A DNA stretch of 64,000 bases from an uncultured Clostridia bacterium. GTDB lineage: Bacteria > Bacillota > Clostridia > TANB77 > CAG-508. The notes beneath the pieces were generated by a model, which saw only the letters and a program-made list of their open reading frames with translations, was not told the DNA's origin and did not search any database. The stretch is taken from positions 1 through 64,000 of the forward strand of contig CAKPMJ010000006.1 of NCBI GenBank assembly GCA_934167965.1, in the 5' to 3' direction. Positions within the stretch are counted from its first letter, which is position 1, and every line of letters starts with the position of its first letter. Of this stretch, positions 35,114 to 44,270 are shown piece by piece. Made by a program: the position numbers and the translations under genes.

Positions 35114-36613
35114 TTAGTTTAATGGTTTCATTGTTGGGAAGAATAATACATCTCTTATTGATGCTGAATTTGTTAATAACATTATTAATCTATCTAATCC
35201 TATTCCCATTCCTCCTGTTGGTGGTAAACCTATTTCTAAGGCGTTAACAAAGTCTTCATCCATTCCTCCAGCTTCTTCATCACCTTTTTCTTTTGCTTCA
35301 ACTTGTTTTAAGAATCTTTCATATTGATCTATTGGATCATTTAATTCTGAATATGCATTTCCATATTCTCTTCCACCTATGAATAATTCAAATCTTTCAA
35401 CCAATCTTGGATCTTCTTTCTTTCTCTTTGTAAGTGGTGATACTTCTACTGGGTAGTCTATTATAAATGTTGGTTGTATTAATGTTTCTTCTACAAATGT
35501 CTCGAAAAATTCATTTATAATATGTCCTCTTGTGTTTTTGATTTCTTCATATTCAACACCTTTTTCTTTAGCTATAGCTTGAGCTTCTTCATCTGTGTTA
35601 ATTGTATTAAAGTCTACTCCAGCTACTTCTTTTATTGCTTCAATCATAGATATTTTTTTCCATCCTGGTGCTAAATTTATTTCGTTACCGTCATATTCAA
35701 TTGTTGTTTTTCCTAATACATTTTTTGCTACTGTTGATATAAGTTGTTCTGCTGTATCCATCATATCATTATAATCTTGATATGCTGCATAAAACTCCAT
35801 GTTTGTAAATTCAGGATTATGTTTTATATCCATTCCTTCATTTCTAAAATTCTTTCCTATTTCAAATACTTTATCAAATCCACCAACTATTAGTCTTTTT
35901 AAATTTAATTCTGGTGCTATTCTTAAATACATTTGTAAATCAAGTGTATTGTGATGTGTTATAAATGGTCTTGCTGCATCTCCTGTTGCTACTGTTGTTA
36001 ACATTGGGGTTTCTACTTCCATATATCCATAACTATCCATAAAGTTTCTTATTTCTTTTAATATTTTACTTCTTAATATAAATGTTTCTTTTACTTCAGG
36101 ATTCATTATTAAATCTACATATCTTTGTCTATATCTTAAATCTGTATCTTTTAGTCCATGGAATTTCTCAGGTAATGGTCTTAATGATTTTGAAAGTAAA
36201 GTTACCTCTTTAGCATGTATTGATATTTCCTCTGTTCTTGTTTTAAATACAAATCCTGTTATTCCTATAAAGTCACCTATATCATAAGTTTTAAATGCTT
36301 TGTAGCTTTCTTCGCCTAAATCATTTATGCTTACATAACTTTGGATTTTTTCATCACAGTCTTGTATTGTACAAAATGATGCTTTTCCCATTATTCTTTT
36401 TGCTATTATTCTTCCTGCAACTGTTACATCTTTTTGTTCAAATTGCTCATAATTATTTTTTATTTCACCAGCTGTATTTGTTCTATTAAATTTTGTTATT
36501 TCAAATGGGTCTTTTCCATTTGCTCGTAATTCTTCTAATTTCTCACGTCTAACTTGCATTAGATGATTCATATCTATCTCTTGTTCTTGGCTATTTTCAT
36601 TATTTTCTTGCAT
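35114..36613 (-). CDS. lysS: Lysyl-tRNA synthetase (class II)
   Basis: Class II lysyl-tRNA synthetase of 499 residues. The N-terminal OB-fold anticodon domain (about 45-150) leads to motif 2 (FRNEGMDIKHNPEFTNME) and motif 3 (GMGIGLDRLIMLLT). Start at 36613 is supported by AAAGGA 9 nt upstream; two upstream in-frame ATGs are less good. It heads the lysS-M50-prpC-prkC group with close spacing. Confidence 0.95.
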   Translation of the reverse strand: MQENNENSQEQEIDMNHLMQVRREKLEELRANGKDPFEITKFNRTNTAGEIKNNYEQFEQKDVTVAGRIIAKRIMGKASFCTIQDCDEKIQSYVSINDLGEESYKAFKTYDIGDFIGITGFVFKTRTEEISIHAKEVTLLSKSLRPLPEKFHGLKDTDLRYRQRYVDLIMNPEVKETFILRSKILKEIRNFMDSYGYMEVETPMLTTVATGDAARPFITHHNTLDLQMYLRIAPELNLKRLIVGGFDKVFEIGKNFRNEGMDIKHNPEFTNMEFYAAYQDYNDMMDTAEQLISTVAKNVLGKTTIEYDGNEINLAPGWKKISMIEAIKEVAGVDFNTINTDEEAQAIAKEKGVEYEEIKNTRGHIINEFFETFVEETLIQPTFIIDYPVEVSPLTKRKKEDPRLVERFELFIGGREYGNAYSELNDPIDQYERFLKQVEAKEKGDEEAGGMDEDFVNALEIGLPPTGGMGIGLDRLIMLLTNSASIRDVLFFPTMKPLN

Positions 36614-36718
36614 AAGTTTCATTCCTTTCATTTATCCTTTGCTATTATATACTACTTTACTAAAAAAGTAAAGTTTTTGGAAATAAAAGTTAATTTTATT
36701 TTTGATTTTGCAAATCAA

Positions 36719-36747
36719 TTGACAGTATTTTCCAATTATGTTATAAT
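36719..36747 (+). promoter_or_regulatory. Consensus sigma-A promoter of the small plus-strand gene
   Basis: Perfect TTGACA (36719-36724), 17-nt spacer and perfect TATAAT (36742-36747), with AAGGAG at 36766-36771. One of the strongest promoters in the window. Confidence 0.9.
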
Positions 36748-36781
36748 GTAATTATAACATCAACTAAGGAGTGAAGTCATA

Positions 36782-36952
36782 ATGAAAAAACTAGAATATC
36801 TCTGGGATAAAAAAGTTTCAATTGAGGAATGTTATAAAATCCCTGAAGATAAAGCTAGCTTAATCGAGATTCGTAAATCAAGTGGTATGGAGATCGATCT
36901 CTTATCCGGTATACGGAATTATCTCGTTTTAAGACCAAGAAAAGTGCTGTGA
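36782..36952 (+). CDS. Small 56-residue orphan protein
   Basis: ATG at 36782, 10 nt after AAGGAG, opens 56 codons beginning MKKLEYLWDKKVSIEE and ending VLRPRKVL. Charged, soluble, no membrane segment; GC is higher than in neighbours. A perfect promoter and a hairpin overlapping the stop codon make it a real transcription unit. I recognise no family. Its resemblance to the 28242 gene in context (lone, plus strand, strong promoter) is noted but the sequences do not look related. Confidence 0.78.
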   Translation: MKKLEYLWDKKVSIEECYKIPEDKASLIEIRKSSGMEIDLLSGIRNYLVLRPRKVL

Positions 36953-36971
36953 TTATTACAGCACTTCTTTT
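36942..36971. terminator. Terminator of the small orphan gene
   Basis: AAGTGCTGT (36942-36950) and ACAGCACTT (36958-36966) followed by CTTTTT on the plus strand; it may also end the ackA transcript in the other direction. Confidence 0.87.
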
Positions 36972-38155
36972 TATTTTATTAATCTCATTGTTTCTTTAGC
37001 GATCATAAGTTCCTCATTTGTAGGAATTACGTATGCTTTAACTTTTGAATCTGGTTTTGTAATTAACTTTTCTTCTCCTCTCATATTGTTAGCATCAACA
37101 TCTATATCAACTCCCATAAATTCTAATTGCTCACAAATTGATTTTCTAATATTTATTTGGTTTTCTCCAACTCCTCCAGTAAATACTATTGCATCTAATC
37201 CTCCCATAGCAACTGCATATTTAGCAACATAACTTGCAATAGAGTATGTAAATGTTTTTATAGCAATTTGTGCTCTTTCATTTTCTCCATAAGATGCAGC
37301 TTCAATTTCTCTAAAATCTGGTGCCAATCCTGATATTCCTTGAACTCCACATTTTTTATTTAATACATTTTCTACTTCATCTGCTGTCATATTTTCTTTT
37401 TTCATTAAAAATGTAACAACTGATGGATCTAAATCTCCACTTCTTGTAACCATTGGTATTCCTCCAAGTGGTGTAAGTCCCATACTTGTATCTATTGATT
37501 TTCCATCTTTTACAGCACAAATACTAGATCCTTGACCTAAATGACAAGTAACTACTTTTAAGTTTTGGTTGTTTTCTATTTCTGCTAATCTTTGTGATAC
37601 ATACATATGTGATGTTCCATGGAATCCATATTTTCTAATTCCATATTTTTCATAATATTCATAGGCTATAGGGTATATATATTTTTCTTTTGGCATTGTT
37701 TGATGGAATGCTGTATCAAATACTCCAACCATTGGCTTACCTGGCATAACTTTTTTGCACGCTTCTATTCCCATTATTCCTGCTGGATTATGAAGTGGTG
37801 CTAAGTCTATACATTCTTTTACTATATCAATTACTTTATCATCAATTATTGTTGATTCATTTATTTTTTCTCCTCCATGAACTAGTCTATGACCTATAGC
37901 ATTTATTTCATCTAAAGAATCAATTACTTTATATTCAGGATTTGTTAATTGTTTTAAAGTAAAATCTATTGCTTCTGTGTGATCTAAAGCAACATGGTTT
38001 ATAGTTATTTTCTTTCCTAATGCTTTATGTGTTATAAATGCTTCTTGCTCTCCTATTCTTTCATATTTTCCTGATGCTATTACCTCATCATTTTCCATGT
38101 TTATTAATTGATATTTTAATGATGAACTTCCACAATTTAAAACTAAAATTTTCAT
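36971..38155 (-). CDS. ackA: Acetate kinase
   Basis: Acetate kinase of 394 residues, making ATP from acetyl phosphate. Family motifs NCGSSSLKYQL at the start, HRLVHGGE, GVFDTAFHQTMP, HLGQGSS and the GGVGENQINIR segment are all present. GAAGGGAAG precedes the ATG. It lies 28 bp downstream of pta, together forming the acetate-producing operon typical of fermenting anaerobes. Confidence 0.96.
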   Translation of the reverse strand: MKILVLNCGSSSLKYQLINMENDEVIASGKYERIGEQEAFITHKALGKKITINHVALDHTEAIDFTLKQLTNPEYKVIDSLDEINAIGHRLVHGGEKINESTIIDDKVIDIVKECIDLAPLHNPAGIMGIEACKKVMPGKPMVGVFDTAFHQTMPKEKYIYPIAYEYYEKYGIRKYGFHGTSHMYVSQRLAEIENNQNLKVVTCHLGQGSSICAVKDGKSIDTSMGLTPLGGIPMVTRSGDLDPSVVTFLMKKENMTADEVENVLNKKCGVQGISGLAPDFREIEAASYGENERAQIAIKTFTYSIASYVAKYAVAMGGLDAIVFTGGVGENQINIRKSICEQLEFMGVDIDVDANNMRGEEKLITKPDSKVKAYVIPTNEELMIAKETMRLIK

Positions 38156-38183
38156 TTTTATACTTCCCTTCTAAATTTATATA

Positions 38184-39179
38184 TTATATTTGTGCTTGAA
38201 CTGCTGTAATTGCAACAACTCCAACAATATCATCTGCACTGCATCCCCTTGATAAATCATTTACTGGTTTTGCAATTCCTTGGCACAATGGACCATAAGC
38301 CTCTGCTTTTGCTAATCTTTGTACTAATTTGTATCCAATATTTCCTGCATTTAAATCAGGATATATTAATGTATTTGCATATCCTGCTACATTACTTCCT
38401 GGTGCTTTAGATTTACCAATCTCAGGAACTATTGCTGCATCTAATTGTAATTCTCCATCTACTAATAAATTTGGATCTTTTTCTTTTACTAATTTTGTTG
38501 CTTCTATAACTTTATCTGTTAATTCAGATTTTGCACTTCCATAAGTCGAATATGAAAGCATTGCAACTTTTGATTGTTTTTGTACTAATTGTTCAAAGCT
38601 TTTAGCTGATGATATTGCTATTTCTGACAATTCTTCTGCTGTTGGATTTTGATTTAATCCACTGTCTCCAAATATAAATGTTCCATTTTCACCATATTCG
38701 CAATCAGGCACGCACATAACAAAAAATGCTGATACTAATTTTGTTCCAGGTGCTGTTTTTAATATTTGAAGTGCTGGTCTCAATGTATTTGCAGTTGAAT
38801 GTGCTGCTCCTGACACTAATCCGTCTGCTTCATTATTTTTTAGCATCATCATTCCATAATATATTGGCTCTTGTATTATTTTTTTAGCCTCCTCTAATGC
38901 CATTCCTTTTTTCTTTCTTAATTCAAATAATGCTTCTGCATATTCTTCTTTTTTCTCTGATTTATTTGGATCTATAATTTTTATTCCATTTAAATCTAAA
39001 TTTTTATCATTTGCATCTTTTTTTATTTGTTCTTCATTTCCTAGTAATATTACTTTAGCAAAGCCTTGTTCTATTACTTTACTTGCCGCTTCTATTACTC
39101 TAGTGTCTTCTGCTTCTGGTAATATTATTGTTTTCATTTGTTTTTTTGCTCTTTGTTTTACATTTTCAATAAATGACAT
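38184..39179 (-). CDS. pta: Phosphate acetyltransferase
   Basis: Phosphotransacetylase of 331 residues, converting acetyl-CoA and phosphate to acetyl phosphate. Single-domain type without the long N-terminal extension of enterobacterial Pta. Motifs: LPEAEDTRVIEAASKV, VSGAAHSTANTLRPALQI, FGDSGLNQNPTAEELSEI and GSNVAGYANTLIYPDLNAG. AAAGGA precedes the ATG; first gene of the pta-ackA operon. Confidence 0.96.
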   Translation of the reverse strand: MSFIENVKQRAKKQMKTIILPEAEDTRVIEAASKVIEQGFAKVILLGNEEQIKKDANDKNLDLNGIKIIDPNKSEKKEEYAEALFELRKKKGMALEEAKKIIQEPIYYGMMMLKNNEADGLVSGAAHSTANTLRPALQILKTAPGTKLVSAFFVMCVPDCEYGENGTFIFGDSGLNQNPTAEELSEIAISSAKSFEQLVQKQSKVAMLSYSTYGSAKSELTDKVIEATKLVKEKDPNLLVDGELQLDAAIVPEIGKSKAPGSNVAGYANTLIYPDLNAGNIGYKLVQRLAKAEAYGPLCQGIAKPVNDLSRGCSADDIVGVVAITAVQAQI

Positions 39180-39264
39180 ATTAGCTTTTCCTTTCTCTTA
39201 TTTTTTCCTAGCTTATTTTACTACATCTAAATAAAAATATCAACAACTTATTTCAAATTTATAA

Positions 39265-39296
39265 AGAAAGAGTGGTAATTCAAAATTACCACTCTT
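39265..39296 (-). terminator. Terminator of the adenylate kinase gene
   Basis: AAGAGTGGTAATT (39268-39280), loop CAA, complement at 39284-39296, with T-rich sequence on the minus strand. Confidence 0.87.
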
Positions 39297-39304
39297 AAAG
39301 CCTA

Positions 39305-39901
39305 TTATTCTACTAGAGCATCAATAAACACATTATTATCAGTTTCTGTATTTACTGTAATAATTGTAATTCCTTGTGCCTTGTACCAATCAAGTATAGG
39401 CTTCGTTTCAGTTTGATAAATTTTCAGCCGTCTTTTAACTGTTTCAGGTGTATCATCTGATCTTTGAGTTAACTTCGAGCCGCATTTATCGCATATTCCT
39501 TCTATTCTAGAAGGCTTAAAGCCATCTTTGGTATATCCTTCTTGGCAATTAGGACATATTAATCTATTCATTGCCCTTCTTACCGCTTCCTCTTCTTCAA
39601 TCGGCAAATAGATTACATGGTCGACTTCAATCCCATATTTCTCCATCATCATTGCCTGATTTAGTGTTCGCGGAACACCATCAAGTATAATAATATCAGA
39701 CTTAATAGAATTGATTTTGTTTTGTAACAAACTCATAACTACGTCATCATCTATTAATGCACCACTCGATGTGTCTATACCGCTTTTTCTTAATAATGCT
39801 CCTGTTGAAATTGTTTCTATACTAGAAACTTTTTCTTTTGCATCTGCAATCCGAGTTCCTTTACCGGCACCCGGCGGTCCAATTACAACAATTGTTGCCA
39901 T
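39305..39901 (-). CDS. Divergent adenylate kinase
   Basis: Adenylate kinase-like protein of 198 residues. P-loop GPPGAGKGT, NMP-binding TISTGALLRKSG, DGVPRTLNQA and a zinc LID with CPNC and CDKC are present, followed by QRSDDTPETVKRRL. Differences from the house enzyme include VPRT for FPRT and a short NMP region. It stands alone, not in the ribosomal secY operon, and its GC content and codon use are higher than in neighbouring genes, so I infer a second, perhaps acquired, copy. AAAGGAG precedes the ATG. Confidence 0.85.
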   Translation of the reverse strand: MATIVVIGPPGAGKGTRIADAKEKVSSIETISTGALLRKSGIDTSSGALIDDDVVMSLLQNKINSIKSDIIILDGVPRTLNQAMMMEKYGIEVDHVIYLPIEEEEAVRRAMNRLICPNCQEGYTKDGFKPSRIEGICDKCGSKLTQRSDDTPETVKRRLKIYQTETKPILDWYKAQGITIITVNTETDNNVFIDALVE

Positions 39902-40036
39902 ATTGAACTCTCCTTTCTGAATTTATTTGTATTTTTCAATACATATTTCTATTTTATCATAATTTCTTATTTTTGCAATACTTTTTTGTCGAATCACATA
40001 ACTTTTGCTGGTTTAATATTTTTTTGTTTATTTTTC

Positions 40037-40065
40037 GCATATTTGCAAAATTGGATCATATAAAT
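40037..40065 (+). promoter_or_regulatory. Candidate sigma-E promoter of spoIVA
   Basis: GCATATT (40037-40043), 13-nt spacer, CATATAAAT (40057-40065), close to the mother-cell sigma-E pattern (ATATT then CATACAAT) and about 50 nt before the spoIVA start. SpoIVA is a known sigma-E gene in spore formers. Confidence 0.55.
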
Positions 40066-40116
40066 TAACTAAAGTTTAGTACAAACATTTTCACGTATAA
40101 AGGGAGGTAAAAATAG

Positions 40117-41595
40117 ATGGAAAATCTAGGATTATATGAAGATATTGCAAAAAGAACAGATGGCGATATCTATGTTGGGGTGGTTGGGCCTGTACGAACT
40201 GGAAAATCAACATTCATAAAAAACTTTATGGATTTGCTCGTAATTCCTAATATTGATAATGATTATAAAAAAGAACGTGCAAAAGATGAAATGCCACAAA
40301 GTGCAGCAGGTAAGACTATAATGACTACCGAGCCAAAGTTTGTTCCTAATGAAGCAGTTGAAATTACAATTGATGAAAAACTAAAATTAAAAGCTCGTTT
40401 AGTAGATTGTGTTGGTTATTTGGTTCCAAATAGTATTGGTTACTTAGAAGATGACAAACCAAGAATGGTTAAGACTCCTTGGTCAGAAGAAGAAATACCT
40501 TTTGAACAAGCGGCAGAAATAGGAACAAAGAAAGTTATAGAAGAACATTCAACTATTGGAATACTTATAACAACTGATGGCTCAATTACTGATATTCCAA
40601 GAGAAGATTACATAAAGGCTGAAGAACGTGTTGTTTCTGAATTAAAAGCTATAAATAAACCATTTATAGTTCTACTAAATTCGGAACATCCAAATGCGCC
40701 AGAAACTCAGGAGCTTGCAAATTCATTATGTAAAAAATATAGTTCAACTGTTATTCCTATAAATTGTGTAGAATTAAATATGAATGATTTAACTAATATA
40801 TTTTCTAAAATATTATATGAATTTCCTGTTAGTCAAATTAATTTCAAATTTCCTGCATGGGTTAATGGCTTAGATATGTCTCATCCTTTAAAACAAGAAT
40901 TATACACAGAAATACAAAATGCTTTTTCTAATGTAAACCTCTTAAGAGAAGTTTCACAATGTAGCAAAACTATTGAGCAAACTAGCATCATCACAAAAAC
41001 AAATGTAGATAATATTATGCTTGGCAATGGCGGAGTTAATGTATCTATTACTTTAAAAGAAAACTTATTCTATCAAGTTTTAACTGAAATGACTGGTGTG
41101 CAAGTTAATAATGAAGCTGATCTATTCTCTATCATCAGTGACCTTTCTATTACTCAGAAAAAATATTCTAAAATTGCTACTGCTTTAGCTGAAGTTGATG
41201 CTAAAGGATATGGTATAGTTACTCCTACTATGGATGAACTTATTTTAGATGAACCTCAAATGGTTAAACAAGGTTCTAGATTTGGTATTAAGTTAAAAGC
41301 TACAGCACCATCTCTTCATATTATTAAAGCTAATATTGAAACTGAAGTTTCTCCTATTGTTGGATCTGAAAAGCAGTCTGAGGAATTGGTAAATTACTTA
41401 TTATCTGAATTTGAAAGTGATCCTAAAAAGATATGGGATTCTAATATTTTTGGAAAAAGTGTTCATTCTCTTGTTAATGAAGGACTACAAGCTAAGTTAT
41501 CTAAAATGCCTGAAGAAGCCCAAATGAAACTTCAAGAAACTTTAGAGCGTATTGTCAATGAGGGTAGTGGAGGATTAATCTGTATTATTTTATAA
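40117..41595 (+). CDS. spoIVA: Stage IV sporulation protein A
   Basis: Spore-coat morphogenetic ATPase of 492 residues that polymerises on the forespore surface as the base of the coat. N-terminal GTPase-like domain with Walker A VGPVRTGKST; the diagnostic PQSAAGKTIMTTEPKF, DCVGYLVP and TDGSITDIPREDY; C-terminal end RIVNEGSGGLICIIL. GGGAGG stands upstream of the ATG. Its presence is strong evidence of endospore formation. Confidence 0.97.
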   Translation: MENLGLYEDIAKRTDGDIYVGVVGPVRTGKSTFIKNFMDLLVIPNIDNDYKKERAKDEMPQSAAGKTIMTTEPKFVPNEAVEITIDEKLKLKARLVDCVGYLVPNSIGYLEDDKPRMVKTPWSEEEIPFEQAAEIGTKKVIEEHSTIGILITTDGSITDIPREDYIKAEERVVSELKAINKPFIVLLNSEHPNAPETQELANSLCKKYSSTVIPINCVELNMNDLTNIFSKILYEFPVSQINFKFPAWVNGLDMSHPLKQELYTEIQNAFSNVNLLREVSQCSKTIEQTSIITKTNVDNIMLGNGGVNVSITLKENLFYQVLTEMTGVQVNNEADLFSIISDLSITQKKYSKIATALAEVDAKGYGIVTPTMDELILDEPQMVKQGSRFGIKLKATAPSLHIIKANIETEVSPIVGSEKQSEELVNYLLSEFESDPKKIWDSNIFGKSVHSLVNEGLQAKLSKMPEEAQMKLQETLERIVNEGSGGLICIIL

Positions 41596-41611
41596 TATAA
41601 TCTATCAATAT

Positions 41612-41650
41612 AAAAAACCGTCGAAACTTAAAATTTCAACGGTTTTTTAT
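41612..41650. terminator. Bidirectional terminator after spoIVA
   Basis: AAAAAACCGT and ACGGTTTTTT enclose a second short stem (GAAA/TTTC). It separates spoIVA from the convergent surface-polymer locus. Confidence 0.9.
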
Positions 41651-41656
41651 TTAATA

Positions 41657-43102
41657 TTAATAAACTGCTATATATGCTCCACCATTTGATAATATTGTTG
41701 GAAAGCAATATGTATGATAATAATCTAGTTTATATCTCTTTGAGCGTTCTTTTTCTGTCTTAAAAAATCTATCAAAACTTGTCCTTCCTGTACTGTCTTT
41801 TATATGTCTGTCTATTGATGTATCAAAAATATATTTTGTATCATTTATCTCCATTATTACCCATGTATGCGCTGTCCATCCACCTGAAGTTGTAGTTGTT
41901 TCTCCTGATGCACAATACACATTTTGAATTCCTAAAACTTTCATAACTCCTACAAAAGTCCCGGCAAAGTGTTTACAATTATATCCATCTTTGTGTTTCA
42001 TATTTTCTTCTAAAAATTTATAACATCCATAAACTTTATCATATACTGATTTTTTACCTTTTGTGGCTTTTTTTATAATCTTTTTATACTCTTTATCTAA
42101 GTCTTTGCTTCCAGCAGTACCAGGTTTTAGTTTTATTTTATTCATTTGTTGTTTTCTTGTACCTGTTGTTTGCTTTTTTCTATCTGAATATTGACCATAT
42201 TCTGTTTTCTTGCCACTCTTTTTATATACTCTTATTTGATAATAATATAGTTTTCCTATTCCAATATCTTTTTTATCTGTATATGAAGTCGTTTTATTTT
42301 TTGATATCGTTTTTATATGTTTATATTTACCATTTTTTGAAGTTGCTCTATAAATTTTATATCCTGTTACTCCTGATACTTTTTGCCATTTTAGAGTTAT
42401 TGATTTCTTTTTAGAATTTTCTGTTGAGCTCTTTATTTGTACTTGTTCATATTTTGTTTTTTCTTGTATATTTGAATATGGGCTATATAGTTCTATATTG
42501 TTTATTTTTCTATATGCTCTTATTTTATAATAATATACCTTTTTTGATTTTATTTTTTTATCTGTATATGATGTAGTATTTTGTTTTGATATAGTTTTTA
42601 TTCTTTCATATTTACCATTTTTCGAAGTTGCTCTATAAATTTTATATCCTGTGGCTCCTTCTGTTTTGTCCCATTTTAGGCCTGCTCTATTTTTATAACT
42701 TTTTATAGTTAATTTTGTTTTTTGTAAATATATTGCTTGTAATATATCTGAATATTCTCCTGTATAGGTTACTCCTCCTTCACCTATCATATATGCTCTT
42801 ACTTTATAATAATATACTTGTCCGCTATATGTTGTTGTATCTAAATATGTATTTGTTAATGCTTTTCCCACACTGTAATAACTTCCATCTTTTGAGTATG
42901 ATTTATATATTTCATATCCTGATGCTCCTTCTATTTCATCCCATGTTATTTTTATTTTATTTGATTCTATAGAAAATTTTAATCCTGTTACTTTTTCCAT
43001 CAATCCTACTGCTTTTACTTGTGCTGAAAAACTTACTGTTATAATTGCTATTATTAGCATTGTTAATAGTTTAATTAATTTGTTATTTCTGGTTATATTC
43101 AT
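41657..43102 (-). CDS. Secreted FN3-repeat, transglutaminase-like protein
   Basis: Exported protein of about 481 residues. A signal peptide (to about residue 32) is followed by three fibronectin-III-like repeats, each with WDKTEGATGYKIYRATSKNG-like sequence and YYYKIRAY, then a transglutaminase-like domain with Cys in YNCKHFAG, His in GGWTAHTWV and Asp in YIFDTSIDRH. It could cross-link or cleave proteins or peptides at the cell surface. The start is set at the second ATG (43102), which has the better spacing to AAGGGG. It ends the surface-polymer gene run. Confidence 0.82.
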   Translation of the reverse strand: MNITRNNKLIKLLTMLIIAIITVSFSAQVKAVGLMEKVTGLKFSIESNKIKITWDEIEGASGYEIYKSYSKDGSYYSVGKALTNTYLDTTTYSGQVYYYKVRAYMIGEGGVTYTGEYSDILQAIYLQKTKLTIKSYKNRAGLKWDKTEGATGYKIYRATSKNGKYERIKTISKQNTTSYTDKKIKSKKVYYYKIRAYRKINNIELYSPYSNIQEKTKYEQVQIKSSTENSKKKSITLKWQKVSGVTGYKIYRATSKNGKYKHIKTISKNKTTSYTDKKDIGIGKLYYYQIRVYKKSGKKTEYGQYSDRKKQTTGTRKQQMNKIKLKPGTAGSKDLDKEYKKIIKKATKGKKSVYDKVYGCYKFLEENMKHKDGYNCKHFAGTFVGVMKVLGIQNVYCASGETTTTSGGWTAHTWVIMEINDTKYIFDTSIDRHIKDSTGRTSFDRFFKTEKERSKRYKLDYYHTYCFPTILSNGGAYIAVY

Positions 43103-43125
43103 TTTCATTCCCCTTACATTTCAAA

Positions 43126-44268
43126 TTATCTATTTTTTTCTTTTTTTATTAATTTTTCAAACTTCTTCGCAGCATCAACATCATTTTTGTAATCAATATT
43201 TACTTTATGTAATTTATTTATATCTTTTCCATACATAATTCCTATACCTTTTATATTTTCTTTATCAGAAGCACTATAAAATACATAATATATTCCATCT
43301 TTTTTTATCATCGAGCTTCTATACATACCTCTATTATCCCAATTTTTTGTTTTAGATGTTGGTTTAATTATCTCTGTACATTTTGACCATTTCTTGTTAT
43401 CTTTACTTTCTGTATGATATAAACTAGCTACACCTCTCTTATCCCAATTTTTAAATGCCATTATTAACATTTCATAGCCTTTATCTGTTTTTACAACATC
43501 TAAATGCCAAGATTGTAGTTTTCTAGGATAATACAAGTTTAATTCTTTAATATCTTTCCATTGTTCATTATCTTTTGCTTCTGCATATCTTACTGTATAA
43601 TCATGGTCAACATACCAAATTTTATAAATACCATCTTCATAAATTATAGCTGGACTTATGTAATCTTTTTTATGTCTATCATTTGATATTGTAATTGCTT
43701 CTTTATCTGACCAATTTACCCCATCAGTTGTATATCTTCTATAAATTGTAACTCTATTTATTTCATCATCTACCATTCTCCAGTAGCATTCCAATCTATT
43801 AAGGTCTGTATTCATTGTTAAATGAGAATCGGAATTATATTTTCTACTATCATTTCCTTCTATGTCATCCAAAGGATTTTCTAATCCATCTGGCGTTACC
43901 CAATTTACTAAATCATTACTAGCTACAATATGTGGGTTTTCCTTTTGTTCATCACTATCTGGATAAGGTGTATATGACATCCAATAATAATATCCATTCC
44001 ATTGATTATCAAAAGATAATATCTTTGGGTGATATGCTTCTGTGTCTCCATACACACTTTCTAAATTTAGTTTATATTTTGAATTATATGTACTTTCTAA
44101 CTTTTGTTGTTTAGAATAATTATTTATACTCTTTCTAACCTTTGGAATATTTAATATAGCACCAATTACTAATATAATACTTAATACTATAATTATTATA
44201 TTTTTTATATTATTCTTTTTCTTCAAATTGTTTATTTGATTGTCAATCTCCTCTACTTTTTCCTTCAT
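43126..44268 (-). CDS. Membrane-anchored five-bladed propeller (GH43-like) protein
   Basis: A 380-residue protein with a short N-terminal coiled segment, one helix (about 20-40) and an extracellular domain. Repeated patterns such as NPHIVASNDLVNWV, YTTDGVNWSDKE, DGIYKIWYVDHD and YHTESKDNKKWSK are typical of five-bladed propellers of GH43/GH32-like glycosidases, with repeated Trp and Asp at blade edges. Catalytic residues cannot be assigned with certainty. GAGGGA precedes the ATG. It lies between the acyltransferase and the transglutaminase-like gene, suggesting a role in handling the surface polysaccharide. Confidence 0.7.
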   Translation of the reverse strand: MKEKVEEIDNQINNLKKKNNIKNIIIIVLSIILVIGAILNIPKVRKSINNYSKQQKLESTYNSKYKLNLESVYGDTEAYHPKILSFDNQWNGYYYWMSYTPYPDSDEQKENPHIVASNDLVNWVTPDGLENPLDDIEGNDSRKYNSDSHLTMNTDLNRLECYWRMVDDEINRVTIYRRYTTDGVNWSDKEAITISNDRHKKDYISPAIIYEDGIYKIWYVDHDYTVRYAEAKDNEQWKDIKELNLYYPRKLQSWHLDVVKTDKGYEMLIMAFKNWDKRGVASLYHTESKDNKKWSKCTEIIKPTSKTKNWDNRGMYRSSMIKKDGIYYVFYSASDKENIKGIGIMYGKDINKLHKVNIDYKNDVDAAKKFEKLIKKEKNR

Positions 44269-44270
44269 TA

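Noticed and set aside
42157..42414. CRISPR-like repeats in the FN3 gene region
   Set aside because: The repeats are the coding sequence of fibronectin-type domains, long and diverged, without unique spacers. No CRISPR array was found anywhere in the window.
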